Shown piece after piece: positions 12,601-25,500 of a DNA stretch of 64,000 bases. The notes under the pieces are model-generated. The model was not told the origin of the DNA. It saw nothing but the letters and a program-made list of their open reading frames with translations, and searched no databases. The stretch spans positions 1,178,001-1,242,000 of the forward strand of contig JAFCMP010000135.1 of assembly GCA_017506865.1 (NCBI GenBank). Direction: 5' to 3'. Both the position numbers and the translations under genes were made by a program. This stretch comes from Tribonema minus. Its lineage: Eukaryota > Sar > Xanthophyceae > Tribonematales > Tribonemataceae. The first letter of the stretch is position 1, and every line of letters starts with the position of its first letter.

Positions 12601-15600
12601 GGGAGAGTCAGAAGAGGGTTGGAAAAGCGTGTCCACGGTGCATGGGCGGCGTGACACGTGCGTATCGGCGCACGGCCGCATTGTGGTTGCAACTTGCGTG
12701 AACCCGGTAATTCATGAGTTGACGTTGTGCATCACGAGTTGAAGTTCAGTTCAGTGCCACACCACAGCAACGCTCAACGCGCAGGACCTTGTCAAAACCT
12801 CTAAGTGCGGAACTCACTCATGGGCAGCTTCACTCAACACAGTCCAGACCACGATAGCAACGATCAACATGGCTCACCCTCCTGGACCATGGCATCGCGT
12901 TCAGATGCTGAGCGCTGACTCGTTGAGCAGCGCGTACACGTTGGACCACAGCAACGCTCAACGTTTTGAAACGCAGCATCGTTCAGCCGCGACTTTGCCT
13001 GCGGAGCGCCGACCGACTCCCTGATAGGCAGCGTGTGCACACGCTGCATCACAGCAACGCTCAACATGTCGGACCACAGCATTGCTCAACGGCGGCTCCC
13101 TTCAGCAGGGCATGCTGGGTCGCAGCAACGCTCTGTGTAGCTCTGCTCACGGACACGCTGGATCACAACAAATGCGCGACGTGTCCAAATGCAGCATTGC
13201 TCAACCGCAGCCTTGCCTTCAGAGCGCCCACACTGACTCAACGATGGGCAGCATCAACATGCTGGATCACAGCAACGCTCAACCTTATTCAACCACTCGA
13301 CCGCGGCTTTGCCCGCGGAGCGCCCACACCAACTCACCTATGGGCAGCATGAACATGCTGAACCACAGCAACGCTCAACTTGCTGAACCTTAATCAACCA
13401 CAGCGCCGCTCCGGACCACAGCAATGCTCAACATATACAACTGCAGCATCGCTCGACTGCAGCTTCGCCTGCGGAGCGCTGCCTTACCTATGGGCAGCAT
13501 GAACATGCTGGACCATGCGCCAATGCCCGCAGGCATGGTCACGCGCGCCTCTACGCGCCCATACGTGATGGCGTACGCCGGCGTCGTTGTGATCTTGCCA
13601 CTTGAGACCATCTCGCCCGTGGGAAGTGGCTGGTCCTCGATGAGCGCCTGCGCGCGTGGGTGGCAGCGTGCCAGTGCTCAGCACAGGGGAAAAATCGAAT
13701 TGCATTTTGCGGCAGGATGAGGAAGCGCATATGTGACAACTCTTTTTCATCCATGCTAGGGTTAGGGTCAGGGAGCGGCGCCCTGGCGCTGCGTAGACGT
13801 CTGTGACTGTGTGAAGCGGTTTGTGGCTGGGTGAAGCGGTTTGTGACTGGGTGAGGCAGCGGCAAGAGAAATCAACAACGTTCGTGATGGGACAAGGCAG
13901 CGGCGACAGCGGCGCCCGGGCGCTCCGTAGGCGTCTGTGACTGGGTGAAGCAGCGGCAAGAGCGCCCTTGCTGCTGGGCGGGCGGCGGCGCCGATGGACT
14001 TGGCCTCAAGGATGGGTGTCTGCGCAGCGACGTGGCAGCACTCAGAACAGCTGAAAAAAATGGACCGCAGTTGAACTGCGTGCACATCCAGCTGGAGGCG
14101 CGGCGAGAGCGTAGCGCTGCAAGCAGCGCTCAGCACAGCTATGCAGGGAAACAATCACCTCGCCCGTGCACGGATAGAGGAGCAGTGAGGGCCCCGCTCC
14201 TTGATGGGAGATAGCCGTACAGGGCCGGTGACGATGCGCGGCGCCACACGCATAGGCGCACACGTGGACGCAGCCGTAGCGTACCATCTCTGGAGCGCCA
14301 TGGAGGAGTGCGCACGGGGGTGTGCAAGCGCTCTGTATGCGGCGGGTGCTCTCAGCGTGAAGGTGGATTCAACGTGCAAACACAAATAGTGATGGTGATG
14401 CTGCCTCATGCCGCGCACCTGCAGCACCAATTGGCCGTCTTCGATGAGCACGTTGGGCGCCTGGTAGTACTGCAGCTCATTGTTGCCAAACCCCCCTCCC
14501 CCCTCCTCATAGTCCCAGATGTCCTGGCAAAGTAAGGGAGGGAGGGAGGGAGGGGGGGGGGGGGGTCAGCGCCTCTGCAGCAGCGCACATCGCTTCAACT
14601 GATGTGCCCCGCTAGGTGATGAAAAAATGCTTGTGCTCAACTGATCAACGCAAGCAGATTCACGAAAAGAGAGCGCCGACAGGATGCAGTGGTGGCCTAG
14701 CCAAGCCTTGTCGGACTGCAGAAGGCCTGCCGCCCAATGTAACCACTTGACTGCATGAGTGCACAGTGAGGTCAGCGGTGGTACAGTCATGCACTGCCGT
14801 AAATATGTGATCGATTGCTGCACTGCACATGGCAGGTGGCAAAATACAGTGTGAGGGTGTGCTTGCGCACAGCAGATGTGACGTGGGATGCGATCGTGCG
14901 CTTGATTGATCACGCACGGCGTATGCGCAAGTCACTCCACTACATGGCAGCGGCCAAGACCAGAGATTGACGCAACCCCACTGTGTGCACTCTGGAAGAG
15001 CGTGGACATTTGACGGGGCACTCTCATGGCTTTGTGCAGTTTGCTCGCGCGGGACTGTGTAGCAGCTTGCGAGTTATGAGGGCTGTCGTGACGATGACGG
15101 GAGCAGCAATTACGCACACAATGAAGCCTCGAACTTCCTCTGACGTTCCTCACAATGTAGTTGAAGATCAAATTCATATTTCAATTTGGTGGGCATGCAT
15201 CCTCGCCGCTCTCAGTCGTGCATGGTGAAGCTGAGAAAACTGCTGCACATACTTGGCAAAAAAGCACTCACTTGAAGTTTGTCAACTGCACAACCGTGCC
15301 AGAGTGGCGTTGAGAGCCAGAACAGCAAGCTTTGAGAAAAAAGCTGACATATAATTGTCTCAATGCACGTGCTCGGTTCAGTCAGCCGACCCCGTAGTCA
15401 CTACAACCGTGGCCTACAGCAAACGGCAGCAAAGTCAGAATGGCTGAACGGCAATTTCCCGCCTTGCACTGATTCGTGTGGTTACCTGGAAGCTACTGCG
15501 TATACGCAAGACGGCGGTTGCTAGGTTTCATGAGTATGTGTGGCAGCATTTTTCGACGTTCAGCGGGCGTTAGGCGCCTGCGGGGCCACAGTCCCGAGTG

Positions 15601-16016
15601 CTGCACTTCAGGGGCACCCTCGCGAGGGACAGCAACTCTGCCACCCCAGCAGCCGCGGTTGCAACCAGCAGCTGGCACTGCCTGAGCAGGCCTCACGTAT
15701 GATATTACTCAAGACCCCGCCACAGCCATAGCGCGACAACGCGGCGCACGGACCACTCTTATCCACCTATGAGAACGAGAGTGTGTCCCATAGTGCCAAA
15801 AGCAACTATCCTCGCACTCACCCTGTTCAAGAGCGGCAGCTCGAACTCGTCATGCCAAAGCAGCTTCCTAGGTGGTCCGTGGGCTGGCTGTATCAACGCC
15901 GGGTCCACAACCTGTTGTCGTCGTTGGTGCTTGGTAGCTCCCACCGCATCTTGCGATTGCCTTGCCTGACACTGCAAAGCTAGCAGAGCTAGCAGAGCCA
16001 CCAGCATGCCGCACAC
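6653..16016 (-). CDS. Secreted GH16 beta-glucanase (laminarinase type) with CBM6 module
   Basis: Twelve exons in transcript order: 16016-15822, 14523-14419, 13647-13488, 12393-12240, 11584-11368, 10725-10638, 10409-10256, 9916-9837, 9395-9303, 8791-8610, 7700-7536, 6907-6653. All phases agree and give 615 aa. Residues 1-18 (MCGMLVALLALLALQCQA) look like a signal peptide. KLLWHDEFE, GFGNNELQYY, YGRVEARVTMPAG, VDWTPKRITFWID, FDQPFRLMLNLAIGG and FDYVRVF follow the GH16 order. The catalytic ExDxxE is EIDVIE (E165, D167, E170), so hydrolysis of beta-1,3- or mixed-linkage glucan is likely. CBM6-like segments span about 355-531 (RIDMEYFNYGGQGVGYLD, YHDGVDVY, GEWTAYDVFV). The tail holds about eight TQSQSN-type hexapeptides. 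Export and laminarin as substrate are inferred from family. Exon 9's acceptor was chosen because the nearest alternative breaks the frame. Confidence 0.9.
6680..6815 (-). repeat. Coding minisatellite, 18-bp units (TQSQSN hexapeptides)
   Basis: Tandem units like GGCTTTGGGTGTTGGACT on the plus strand encode the Thr/Gln/Ser/Asn repeat at the C-terminus of the GH16 protein. Unit-to-unit changes are mostly Ser/Thr swaps. Confidence 0.85.
7277..7430. repeat. Intronic minisatellite, about 21-22 bp unit
   Basis: About seven imperfect copies of ACAGGCCAYCGCAGTTCACGC lie in GH16 intron 11, between 6908 and 7535. No coding role is seen. Confidence 0.8.
11560..11710. repeat. Tandem copies of GH16 exon 5 acceptor/exon start
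   Basis: The plus-strand word GTTGGCGAATGAGTGGCC, which straddles the start of exon 5 (exon edge 11584), recurs at about 11631 and 11658. The outer copy again has an acceptor-like ctcag beside an exon-like sequence. The copies lie in intron 4 and read in the minus-strand gene as decayed acceptor plus first-codon duplicates. Confidence 0.75.
12300..12650. repeat. Tandem duplication across GH16 exon 4 acceptor
   Basis: Intron bases 12394-12470 (GTCTGCACACATtAGCAAG...AGCGTCAGAAGAAGGTTG) recur at about 12558-12640. The exon segment at 12304-12330 (AGTATGGACGTCGCC) recurs at about 12498 and 12539, with CCCTAA-type telomere-like bases between the copies. So the exon 4 acceptor region was copied into intron 3. 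Confidence 0.75.
12945..13520. repeat. Tandem copies of GH16 exon 3 donor plus intron start
   Basis: The true exon 3 end (minus-strand ATGTTCATGCTGCCCATAG, then gtaagg; edge 13488) recurs at about 13345 with a fresh gtgagt donor and at about 13240 with a broken donor. Each copy is followed by a GCGCTCCGC...GGC and GGTTGAGC block, and more intron-only copies run to about 12945. The word CAGCAACGCTCAAC appears many times. Unit size is about 105-150 bp. Confidence 0.8.
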
Positions 16017-16565
16017 GAGGGGGATGTTATGAATTGACCCCAGCGTGAGTGGTGCCAGTGTGGCAGGTCAAAGCAGTGCGCGTGTGTGCTGACCTTGATG
16101 GGGATCGCATCTTGAAAAACAGCATTCAACTCAGATCGTGACACATTCGCCGAAGGGTTCCTCTGGAGGGCTCTAAGACTAAGAGTATTTTTTTTTGTGT
16201 GTGTGAGGTTGTCGATGCATGCCGTGTGTGTGTGTGGTGCCGCTGATCTGCCCCGCGTTGGCCTCCGCGTGAGCACGTAGCACTCACACACCGCAGGCTT
16301 TGGCGGCCTGGGCACGCTGACCATGGGGGGGTTCCAAAACACAGCGAGATCCCCCCCCCCACGCCGCGCAGATCGCATCACGAGATAGATGGATGAGTGA
16401 CATGTAGCCATCCAGCAGTCGGAACATGCATACTTGACGCGGTGCAAGGACAGCAATAAACATACCGGAAGAAAAACACCAACATTCGAATGCAAGATAC
16501 GGCTTGCACCTCGAGCTGACAGTGACAAAAACTCACATACAGCCTGAATCGAAGTATATTGTGAG
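16017..16565. promoter_or_regulatory. Intergenic between ENO4-like 3' end and GH16 start; presumed GH16 promoter
   Basis: Both neighbours are on the minus strand. The 549 bp contain a (TG)n tract near 16192-16235 and a C-run at 16351-16361. No convincing TATA box was seen, so the promoter role comes from position only. Confidence 0.35.
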
Positions 16566-19500
16566 TCATGCCTCTTGATCAGCTGCATCATCGTCATGCC
16601 CTGGGTCACCGAATGGCACTCCTGCAGCCTCAACGCGCAGCAACCGAGCGACCGCGCAGCGCTGCGCTGCAGACTCGAGGCCGCCCGTGATCAGGTACGT
16701 GGCTTGCATCCCAACGGCCAGGTCTGCTGCGAACTGAGCAGTTTCGGTATCCGGATCGCCGTCCTGTACACGAGAACCGGCACCACAACCACAAATTCGT
16801 GATCACGCTCACATCAACAACTTCAACTTGAAGGCGTGGATGATCCCGATGGTGTGATATATAGCATCAGCCTCAGGCATCCGATGAGTCATACTATTAG
16901 CAAGTAATACTATGCAGATGCGCTGTCACAGTGGATGGCCGGTATGCATGTAGCAGCATGAAGGGCTTGTGTAAGCTGCCCCCCCCCTCTTGCAGGTGCG
17001 CATGTGCGCAGTGCTGCTACAACCTTCAATGATTGCAATCCTGTCACACAGGTAGTACGCCCTGGCGCGCTTACGCTCGGCACTGTCGGCAGCGCTCCAC
17101 ATGGCGTACTCTGGCCGTGTCATGACACACATGGCAGAATCCAGGGGGGGGGGCACATGGAGGAGGACGTAGGGGAGGACCCCGAGATGCCATTTGGCGG
17201 CGGCGGCGTTTGAGTGGTTGTCGTTGCGACACTTTCAGACTGTCATACGACATGTAGATTCCTTACAGCTAGATGCCAATCATCTGGGCTTTTTCGCGCC
17301 CTGAGCGAGAATTAATAAAAAGTACAGTAACTATGTTCGGTCAGTTGAAGGCTGCCTGAGTACGGTAACTGGGCAGGCCCTCGGTCAGCCATCATGACGT
17401 CGTGAGTTTGAAGCAGTTTTCTAGCATTGTACGATGCATCACGATGCAGAGGATTCAAAGCTGGACCAGGTGCAAGAGCATCGCAGCACAGACTCTATTA
17501 GTAAGTGAGCTCAGGATTGTTGCAGCTTGACTATGTAGCTGCTAGTCATGCAGCTGCTGCTGCATCATATGCGATATTGTTCTCGGCAGTTTAAAATTGC
17601 CTGAGTTGGATATTGATGTACATCTGATTCACTGGTTGCAGACCAGCTGAGAGTACTGTAGGATGCTATTACAGCAACTGGCCGCCACTCGACGACGTCC
17701 TGCAGCCACCACCGTGACTCAGCGACTGTGGCAGAGTCACTGTGCCGGTGAGTGTTAAGTTGGTTATTGGATGATGTGTGCCAAATTGATCGAGTTTTCT
17801 TTGGTGCATATGATTTGACTAAGCTGCAGGGTGCTGCGGCACCAGCAATGCTAAAAAGTTTACCAGAGGACTCGCACGCTACATACTGTAACACCAGGTT
17901 GCTGCTGATTGAGCAAGGCTTAAGCTAATTAGGTTGACAATGTGCACAACTAACTAGCTTGTGTTCCAGAAGATCTCAACCTAGTCGAACCGGTGACCAC
18001 ACCTGCGGCTTGCCATGTGCCAGTAACTGTGGTTGCAGGACGGAACTTGCCAGTGTGCTTGTGATTTGAAGGTTGTGTAAGCAATGGCTGCCGCCGGGAC
18101 CCCCAAGAGGTGCCCTGGTAGCCTAGGAGCTCCCACAGGGTGACGTGCCACACTCAGTCTGGCAGTCACACATGGCAGAACACGGCAGCTGTATATGGGC
18201 CACTTCCAACATCAGCAATTAGTGTGTGCAGCACAAACCTCTTGTGTTTGAAACACACTTGAAGTTCCGAGGGTAATGGCCCCACCTGAACTGCGCTGAC
18301 CACCAGCGCCAGGCCCGCGGCCTTGGCTGCCTGAGCCTGGGAGAGCAGCTCGCTGACTGTCAGCCCCCCCTGACCCACTCCCAGTACCAGCGCATTCGCG
18401 TTGCCGGACAGGCCAGCAACCCCTGGGCCAGCCTCAGAGGCATCCAGGCCACAGGCAAGATGAAAAGTGGGCGTGGCGGGTGGGGCGGTCCCCGAGGAGT
18501 CACCTTCTTGTGGCTGCAGCGGCGGGTGCTGTAAAAAAGGGGCAATGGGGAAGGGGGCACGGCATTTCGTGACGGCTGCATGACGAAAGTTGTGGTGTGC
18601 AGTCGGGGGAGCTCAGCTACTAGCCATTGTGACGAGTACCTCGCCATACAGCGCATCAGCGCGCTGGATGTACACACACATGCTGTAGGAAGTGATAGTA
18701 GTTCTCATTCAAAATCGCCGCACAGCACTTGTGCGTGTGAGCTGCGTGCTGTTTGCACCTCACGGCTCAAATCTCAACTATGCAAGGCAGTGAGTGGAGG
18801 TTGACAGCATGGTCGTACGTTAGACGTACGTTAGACCTCTGATCAGCAGCGCTGCACATTCTTCAAATTGCATACGTCCGTAGCGAGCAGCGGCGTGCAA
18901 GGGCAGCGTTAGGTAGATGCAACACATCGTCTACACGCCTCTCAACATGCTCCGCATAAGGTATGGCTGTTGCGCTCGCAACACCTCACCAAACTTGAAT
19001 CTGTCATGCCACAAAACCTTTCAGCTGCCTGTGCGCGTCGCCCATGGTCAACTCAGATACCATTGCTGCCTGGAAATATTTTGAAAGATACATTCAACGA
19101 CTTGAATGTATTAGCAGTCTGGTCTTGCCTCCTTCAGGTCGGCCGCGTGGTGGTGTGCGAGCGACTCGGTGCCTTTGCTGAGCAGTGCTGCGCACTCGGA
19201 CGCGGCGGCAGCGAGCGGCGGCGCGAATGCGCGTGTGACGCACGTCACTGGGTGCTGCTCTAGCCAGTGGAGGTACACCTGCAGCAGCTCCTCTGCGCTC
19301 TGCAACACGCAGGAGCGGGGTCAAGCGAGGCAACATGGCGCAGCCAGCAGATGCAATGAGTACACTTGCACTTGAAGTCGAACTAACGAACTGTAAAGCG
19401 TTGAGCAGGCCATGTTGCGCCCAGCGGCAGTGCCATGTTGAGAGCAAGTGCTGCAGTCTTGTGGGAAAGGGCCAGAACTGCCTCCATTGTGGCGAAGACA

Positions 19501-22500
19501 ACTGCAATTACTGTTCATGACCACCACAGCCGATCGCCATCAGGTGGCCTCTCTGTGACCCCCAGCAGTGGCATCCAGTTTCCTGTGATGACGCTGAGCC
19601 TGGGTGAGGGTGAAATGCGGAGGCGAAAACTGCACAGAAGGCGAACTGCTTCCAAGAATCAGCCTCAACCAGCACTTGCAGGTGATTGCTGGCTTCTCAT
19701 TCAGAATATGATGCCCTCGAACGCTACAAAGCTCGCACACAGAAGTCTTTTGACCTGTGGATATGATGGCACTGTTTGATTTGTGGCCAATGACTGCAAC
19801 AGCGGCGACCACGGTTATTGGTGGAAGGCACTTGCGGCTAACCATCCTTTGTCACCTAGAGCTCTACGATCTTCTGATTTGTTTCCATGAAATGGAGCGC
19901 AGTAACCCTGCAAGACGGCTGCCTGGTCCACACTGCATGCCTGCTGAGCACTGCGTTAGGCAGGCCTTTCTGTTGATGATACGCCCGCAGCGGTACTCAT
20001 GCAATTATTTGAAAATACCCGTAAGGGAGGCAGGGTGTCCAGTGTGTTTCTAGGGTTTATACCCTATTCCAGCAACTTGGTCTGCACTCAGTCTGCGCCC
20101 CAGAGGTACTGTGAGCGGCGTGTGTTACGGACAATCCATGACTCAGTCTGCTGAGCGTTGTGCAACAGCTGAGCTGTGCCTTTAGCCCTATCAATGTCAT
20201 TTGGTGCATGGAGATCGGCACTTTAAACACCGCTTCTTCAGTGCTGCGCCTACCAACCCAATGGGCCCTGCCTAGGGCTTGGCAATGTATGTTCAAGCAC
20301 ACGGCCGTGCGACCATGTATACTGTGCACAGATGCTATGAACACACACAAAGACTGTACATGCAATAATGCTGAAGATCACTTGAAACTACTGAACAACA
20401 CCTACAACATGCTCAACGACGGTGTCCGACAATGTGTGAGCAAATCACTTGACCCATCATCATGATGACCGCCAACATGGGGAAGTTACATCAGAGCTTG
20501 CTTCATGGACTTGAAGTAGGAGCAGCTGGTGTTTGATTGGGCGATGCAAACGCTTCTCCATGGGTTCAGTGCTGTCAAAGCAGAAAGTCTACTTCATGCA
20601 TTTGACAGCACATGCAATCATCTGAACATGACTAGCCCAACTTCTGCAAGCACTCTCAAAGATGTTGCAAAGCAGTGATGCATTATTGCTGCACCTTGAC
20701 TGCCGATGCCTTCTGAGCCGCAGGTGCCTTCTTGTCGGCCTTGCCTTTTGCCGCTGCGGAGTCGGCGGTGCCGCCAGCAGTGGCATTGATGTCGAACTTC
20801 GCCGTATCATACTGCAAAAGCGCACAGCGGAGGTGGCAATGTCGAGGCACAACAGGACTAGGCTGCGCATTGGCGAAGCACTCTACACCACCAGTAGCTC
20901 CGAGGCTCTGGCTTGAGCACAATCAGATATAGTAGGTGCATTGTACCCCGTTCTGACGTTGTGCAGAATGCGGGCACTGCCGCGCATGTTTTACTCAGTG
21001 CATAGTTGTGTGTATGATGACCACGCGCAATCGCAAGCGGAAAGTCATCGCAATGAGGTGCGGCGTATGCAGAAGCGCGCGCCCTGGTTTGGCTACATGG
21101 CGTGCCAAGCGGTTCCCTATCACGATGTGCTGACTGTGAGGCACGCAGCGCACGCGCGGCAGAGAATCCCTTGCTCACTGCGTCGCCACTGATGCCACGT
21201 GGTGGGTGCACACAAATGGCATCAGCGCGCGCTTGTTCTGTGGCTTGCAGTGTGCTGCTCCAGCATGCTCGCCAGTTGCACGACCACACTTAAACTTGCA
21301 CCTCACCTGGCACGTCATCAATTGCACGTGAGCGCATGGTGTCGGATGTCAGTGCTCAACGCCAATGCTGATGTCTTGTCGCTGATCAGACCGACGGGGG
21401 GCCTAATGAAATCAGGCGATGTGTACATCACGCGAATTGAAACAAAGCTTCGTATCCCCAGGCCTAGACCAATATATACTTCAAGTATGGCCTGTGTAGT
21501 AGCCCTTACGGAGCACACACCAGGCCTACGGTGCTGTGCCTGTTGTCTTGCGTGCTTTCCAATTGTTTACCTGAGACGCCCGCTTCTGAGGTGTTTTGGG
21601 GAGTGCCTATGGCGTTCAGTAGCTGTGGCACGGGTTGATCTGCGTTCTGTAGACAGTACACTTGGAGTGTCACCGCCACCGTTCTTTGTGAGTATACGTT
21701 GGGCGCGTAATGCTGTAGTTTAGCGTTTTATCATAGCATGATGGCTGCAACTAGTACACGATCCGTGAACAGCTGATCGAGAGGGGACGACCGAAGTGGA
21801 CTTTGGCTACTGCATCACCCAGTTCAAGCGTTTTAGGGCCAAATATCATTCCAATTATTGTCCTGCCGGACTGCATAGTGACAAGACAGTACGTGCATCA
21901 ACAGTGCATCACAATTGCATGTCATCGGCGAGCTGCTAAGCATTGGCCGGGGGGGCAGAGGTGTGTCTGCGGTCACATTGTCAATGGCCAAAATGTGGTG
22001 CAGCGCTCCTGAGGTTGCAACACAACATGAATCCGTCGAACGACATCTACGTTGGCTGTGAGGGGCGCTTTAGACGACAATGCAGTCTGCTGCAGTCAGT
22101 GCCTAGTTCGGCCCCTGCCATCATTGTGCGCAAAGAGCCTCATGCACCAGGTGACAAGCAAGCAGCTCTGACGTTCTGATTTTACCTCATGAAATACACT
22201 ACTTCAAGTGACACTACTTCAACCTATACCACTCTAAGCATGAGGCCGAGCTGCTACTGGCCATTGCCTACATACTCACCATGCCATCACTGTACATGTC
22301 AACAGCAGCAACTTCAAGTGCAAGTGCGCCGATGGACGCCGCGCCTTCGTCTCTGCAGCCGTCCACCGCCGCCGCAGCAATGCGCACTGCGTCGGTGGCC
22401 GTGAGAGCCGTTGGTGCATAGCCGCCGACTTTGCCTGCAGAGATTAATGACAGTGGTGTGATGAATTAATGGGGTATCCGGGATGCAATATAAAATACTG

Positions 22501-25500
22501 CACGGCAGACAGCTGGGATACATGTAGCATGGGCAAGTCTGGGTATGATCGATCGTTTGACCAGCACCGGAAGCTCACTTGCCACGGGGGAGCCGTTTTC
22601 ATCCTCTTTGTGGCACGCGTCATGACTACGCACGGTTTGATGCAGCTTGCATTTGTGAAGTTGACCCACATGATGCATCCTTGGCATTCAAGCCATATGC
22701 ATGTACAGCTTGCGTCTGTGAATCTGGATCTGCGTCAGCCTCTCTGTCATGTCAAGCGCACACAAATGCAGTGGATGCCCAACAGAGAGGCAGGTATCAC
22801 AGTGCGTCGCACATGCTACACGCAAAGTAAACCTCATTTGGCACCAGGTGTGAACTTGCCTCACAATATTTGTGCCCCAAGGTAAATGCCGATGGCATGT
22901 CAATGAAGTTCATGTTCGCCTGCACTGCAATGCATCTCCTGCTGTCCACCAGTAACTTCACAACCAGCTTCGCGTCCAACTTATTAAGGGTCAACCCTGC
23001 CTTTTACCTGCGTTTGTGTTCTGCAGCCCTGCAGTCGAGGCCAGCCCCCCCAGGGTGCCATCCGGGAACGTTCGAAGCAGCAGCTCGCGCACCTGCAGCA
23101 GCGCTCAAAGGCAGCGTGATGGCAGCGCTCAACCGACAGCGCTCAGTGGCAGTGCTCGGTGGCAGCGATGGCAGCGCTCACCGATAGCGCTCAGTGGTGA
23201 CAGCGCGAAGCAGTGCTCAACACGCCACGATGATGGTGTCTGCAGAGCCATTTGATGAGCCGCGACGCACAGGTGCCGCTGTTGTATTGTACCACAATGC
23301 GCACAAGCAGTGGAGAGTAAAGCTGCCGCTGTAGAGTGGCAGTATGTCTGTGTCAAGTGAAGTTACTGGCCATACGGCGTGGAAGACCCTGCAGTGTAAA
23401 CCATCATCAACCACGAACAGCAAGTGTTGAAGTTGCGGCTCGCTGTGACGTGCCTGCCGTCGAGTTACGTGGGGCAAGATGCGCGCTTGCGAATGTGTAC
23501 CGTCCTCCGCATTCCAACCATGTACTTGGCAGCAGACTTATGGACGCACTGGACAAAGCCACAACAGAGGAGCATCAGTGCTCCTCACCCGCCCCATCCC
23601 CCCTGCCCCCCCTGCTTGCCAGCTACTACTTTGCAGTATCTCAATTTCATCATATCACCGTGTGAATGTGCACCCACCTTCTGGTGCACTGCTTGGGCGC
23701 TCCTGACGCATTCAGCCAGCGAGTGATGGCTCGCGGTGGAGGGCACGAAGGCCACCTGGCGTACATAGCAGGGGCCACCAGCACACGCCGAGCCCCCATT
23801 GATCAAGCCAAACCACGGTAGCGGTATGCGACCCTGGGGGAGTTCAGCAGCAGGGAGGAGGAGGCAAGGCGGATTGGGGGGTGGGGTGAGAGGCCACATG
23901 TGTTGAGGGGCTTTATGGCATAGCACGTTGCATGTATGGCACCAGCGGATCATGCTCCCCCCGCAAATACTGAACATGCGCGCTGCGTTCTGTTGTTTGT
24001 TGTCCTGTCATGAAAGTGCAAGATATGATGTAAGGCTCGTGCTCAAGACGCAACTTCAAGCGCGTCAACAACAGCGTTGGCCCCCGATTGAGGCCTGCCG
24101 CGGCAAAGGCTCGGGGGACACCATGGCTCTCTGCGCCCCAGGTGCAGAGCCGATCCTGTGGGCTCGTACAGTGTAGGCGCAAAAGGGACAGACACGGTAA
24201 AACCTTGCAGTAGCATACCTACTGTTTGTGACACGGTTGTGGGGGTATGCGCGCCCGTCGCCGTGCATGCCAACCCCCACGCGGAATGCACAAAAATCAT
24301 GCATTCATTCATTCTGCATACCCTACATACCTCTGCGGTGCCGCCGGCCTGAGCGACGTGGTCATACAGCGGCAGGCCCGCGTGCGCCGCGCCCGCCTTG
24401 CACGCGGCGATGGACAGCGCCGCAACGCAGCCGTCGGGCACGCTCCCTCGCTCCTGCACAGAGCATGGACACCAGCGGGGAGTGTTACTACTTCAAGTGG
24501 GACATGCTGTGGCTCTGCCACTGTCAGCTGGCAGGCTGAGCTGAAACGGGTACCCCCAAGGTCACTGCCGCAGTGTGAGCAGCGCAGGATATGATCCCTA
24601 GAGAGCATTGCGTTGCGGATCCAGAGGGTGACGTGCCAGCAGGACACAGCGCGTGTGGGTCCTTTGGAGAGCAGTCCCTTGTACGTGATGTATCGTCATG
24701 TAGAGGGGCACTACGGTTCCCATGAGTCACTGTCTGCCGTATTATCACGGTCATACGGGGCGTTCACAAGGTGCGCATTGAAACACGGTGACATGCTGGC
24801 TCCTGCTGCGTGCATGCCTGCAGCAGTGCAGTTCCTCACTAGCGCTTCCAGCACAAACAACGACCCGGCCTCGCCGGTATCGCGCTGTACGAGAGACGCC
24901 CCCCGAACAATGTCGACTACTGCCTGCAGACGCCGACTCACCAAAACCTTTCTTATCACTCTTTGGGTCACCAAATTGGCTGTGTATGCACGCGACACGG
25001 GTGGCAAAATCACATGCTGTTTTGGACCACTGTAGCATAGGACACAGTGGCATACACACATATTTACCTGTTGCAGAAGCACGTCTATCTCCCCCTGCTG
25101 CATGGGGTCAGATCCCACCAGCGGTTCCGCGAGGATGGTAGTAACTGCCATTACGGCGTCCCTCACACTGCAGCAGATCGACGTGGCAACAGCGCAAACA
25201 GCGCATTGGACAAGGCGCACAAATTAAAGTTGAAACCCTCAGCAGTAGCACGACATCAAGTTCCACTTTCAAGGATGAAAAAGAGCAATGGTCAGGGTCT
25301 GTGCAACCAACATGCCCACGTTCTTTGCCGAGGCTTCTGGATTTACTAGTTAATGCTGGCGGCAAGTGCCATCACAGTGTATACTCGGGTGCAGGCAGTG
25401 ACGAGCATGGAGTCACCAACTGCGAAATGAGTGAGTACGCACAGGTGAAATTTGGAAAAGTATGCTCCCATGACCTTGCAAGGGACATGTGGTCTCAGTG

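Noticed and set aside
16926-17213. Minus-strand open stretch (EYAMWSAADSAERKRARAYY) in ENO4-like intron 11
   Set aside because: The flanking exons join in phase and are continuous with enolase without it. No homology position is left for it.
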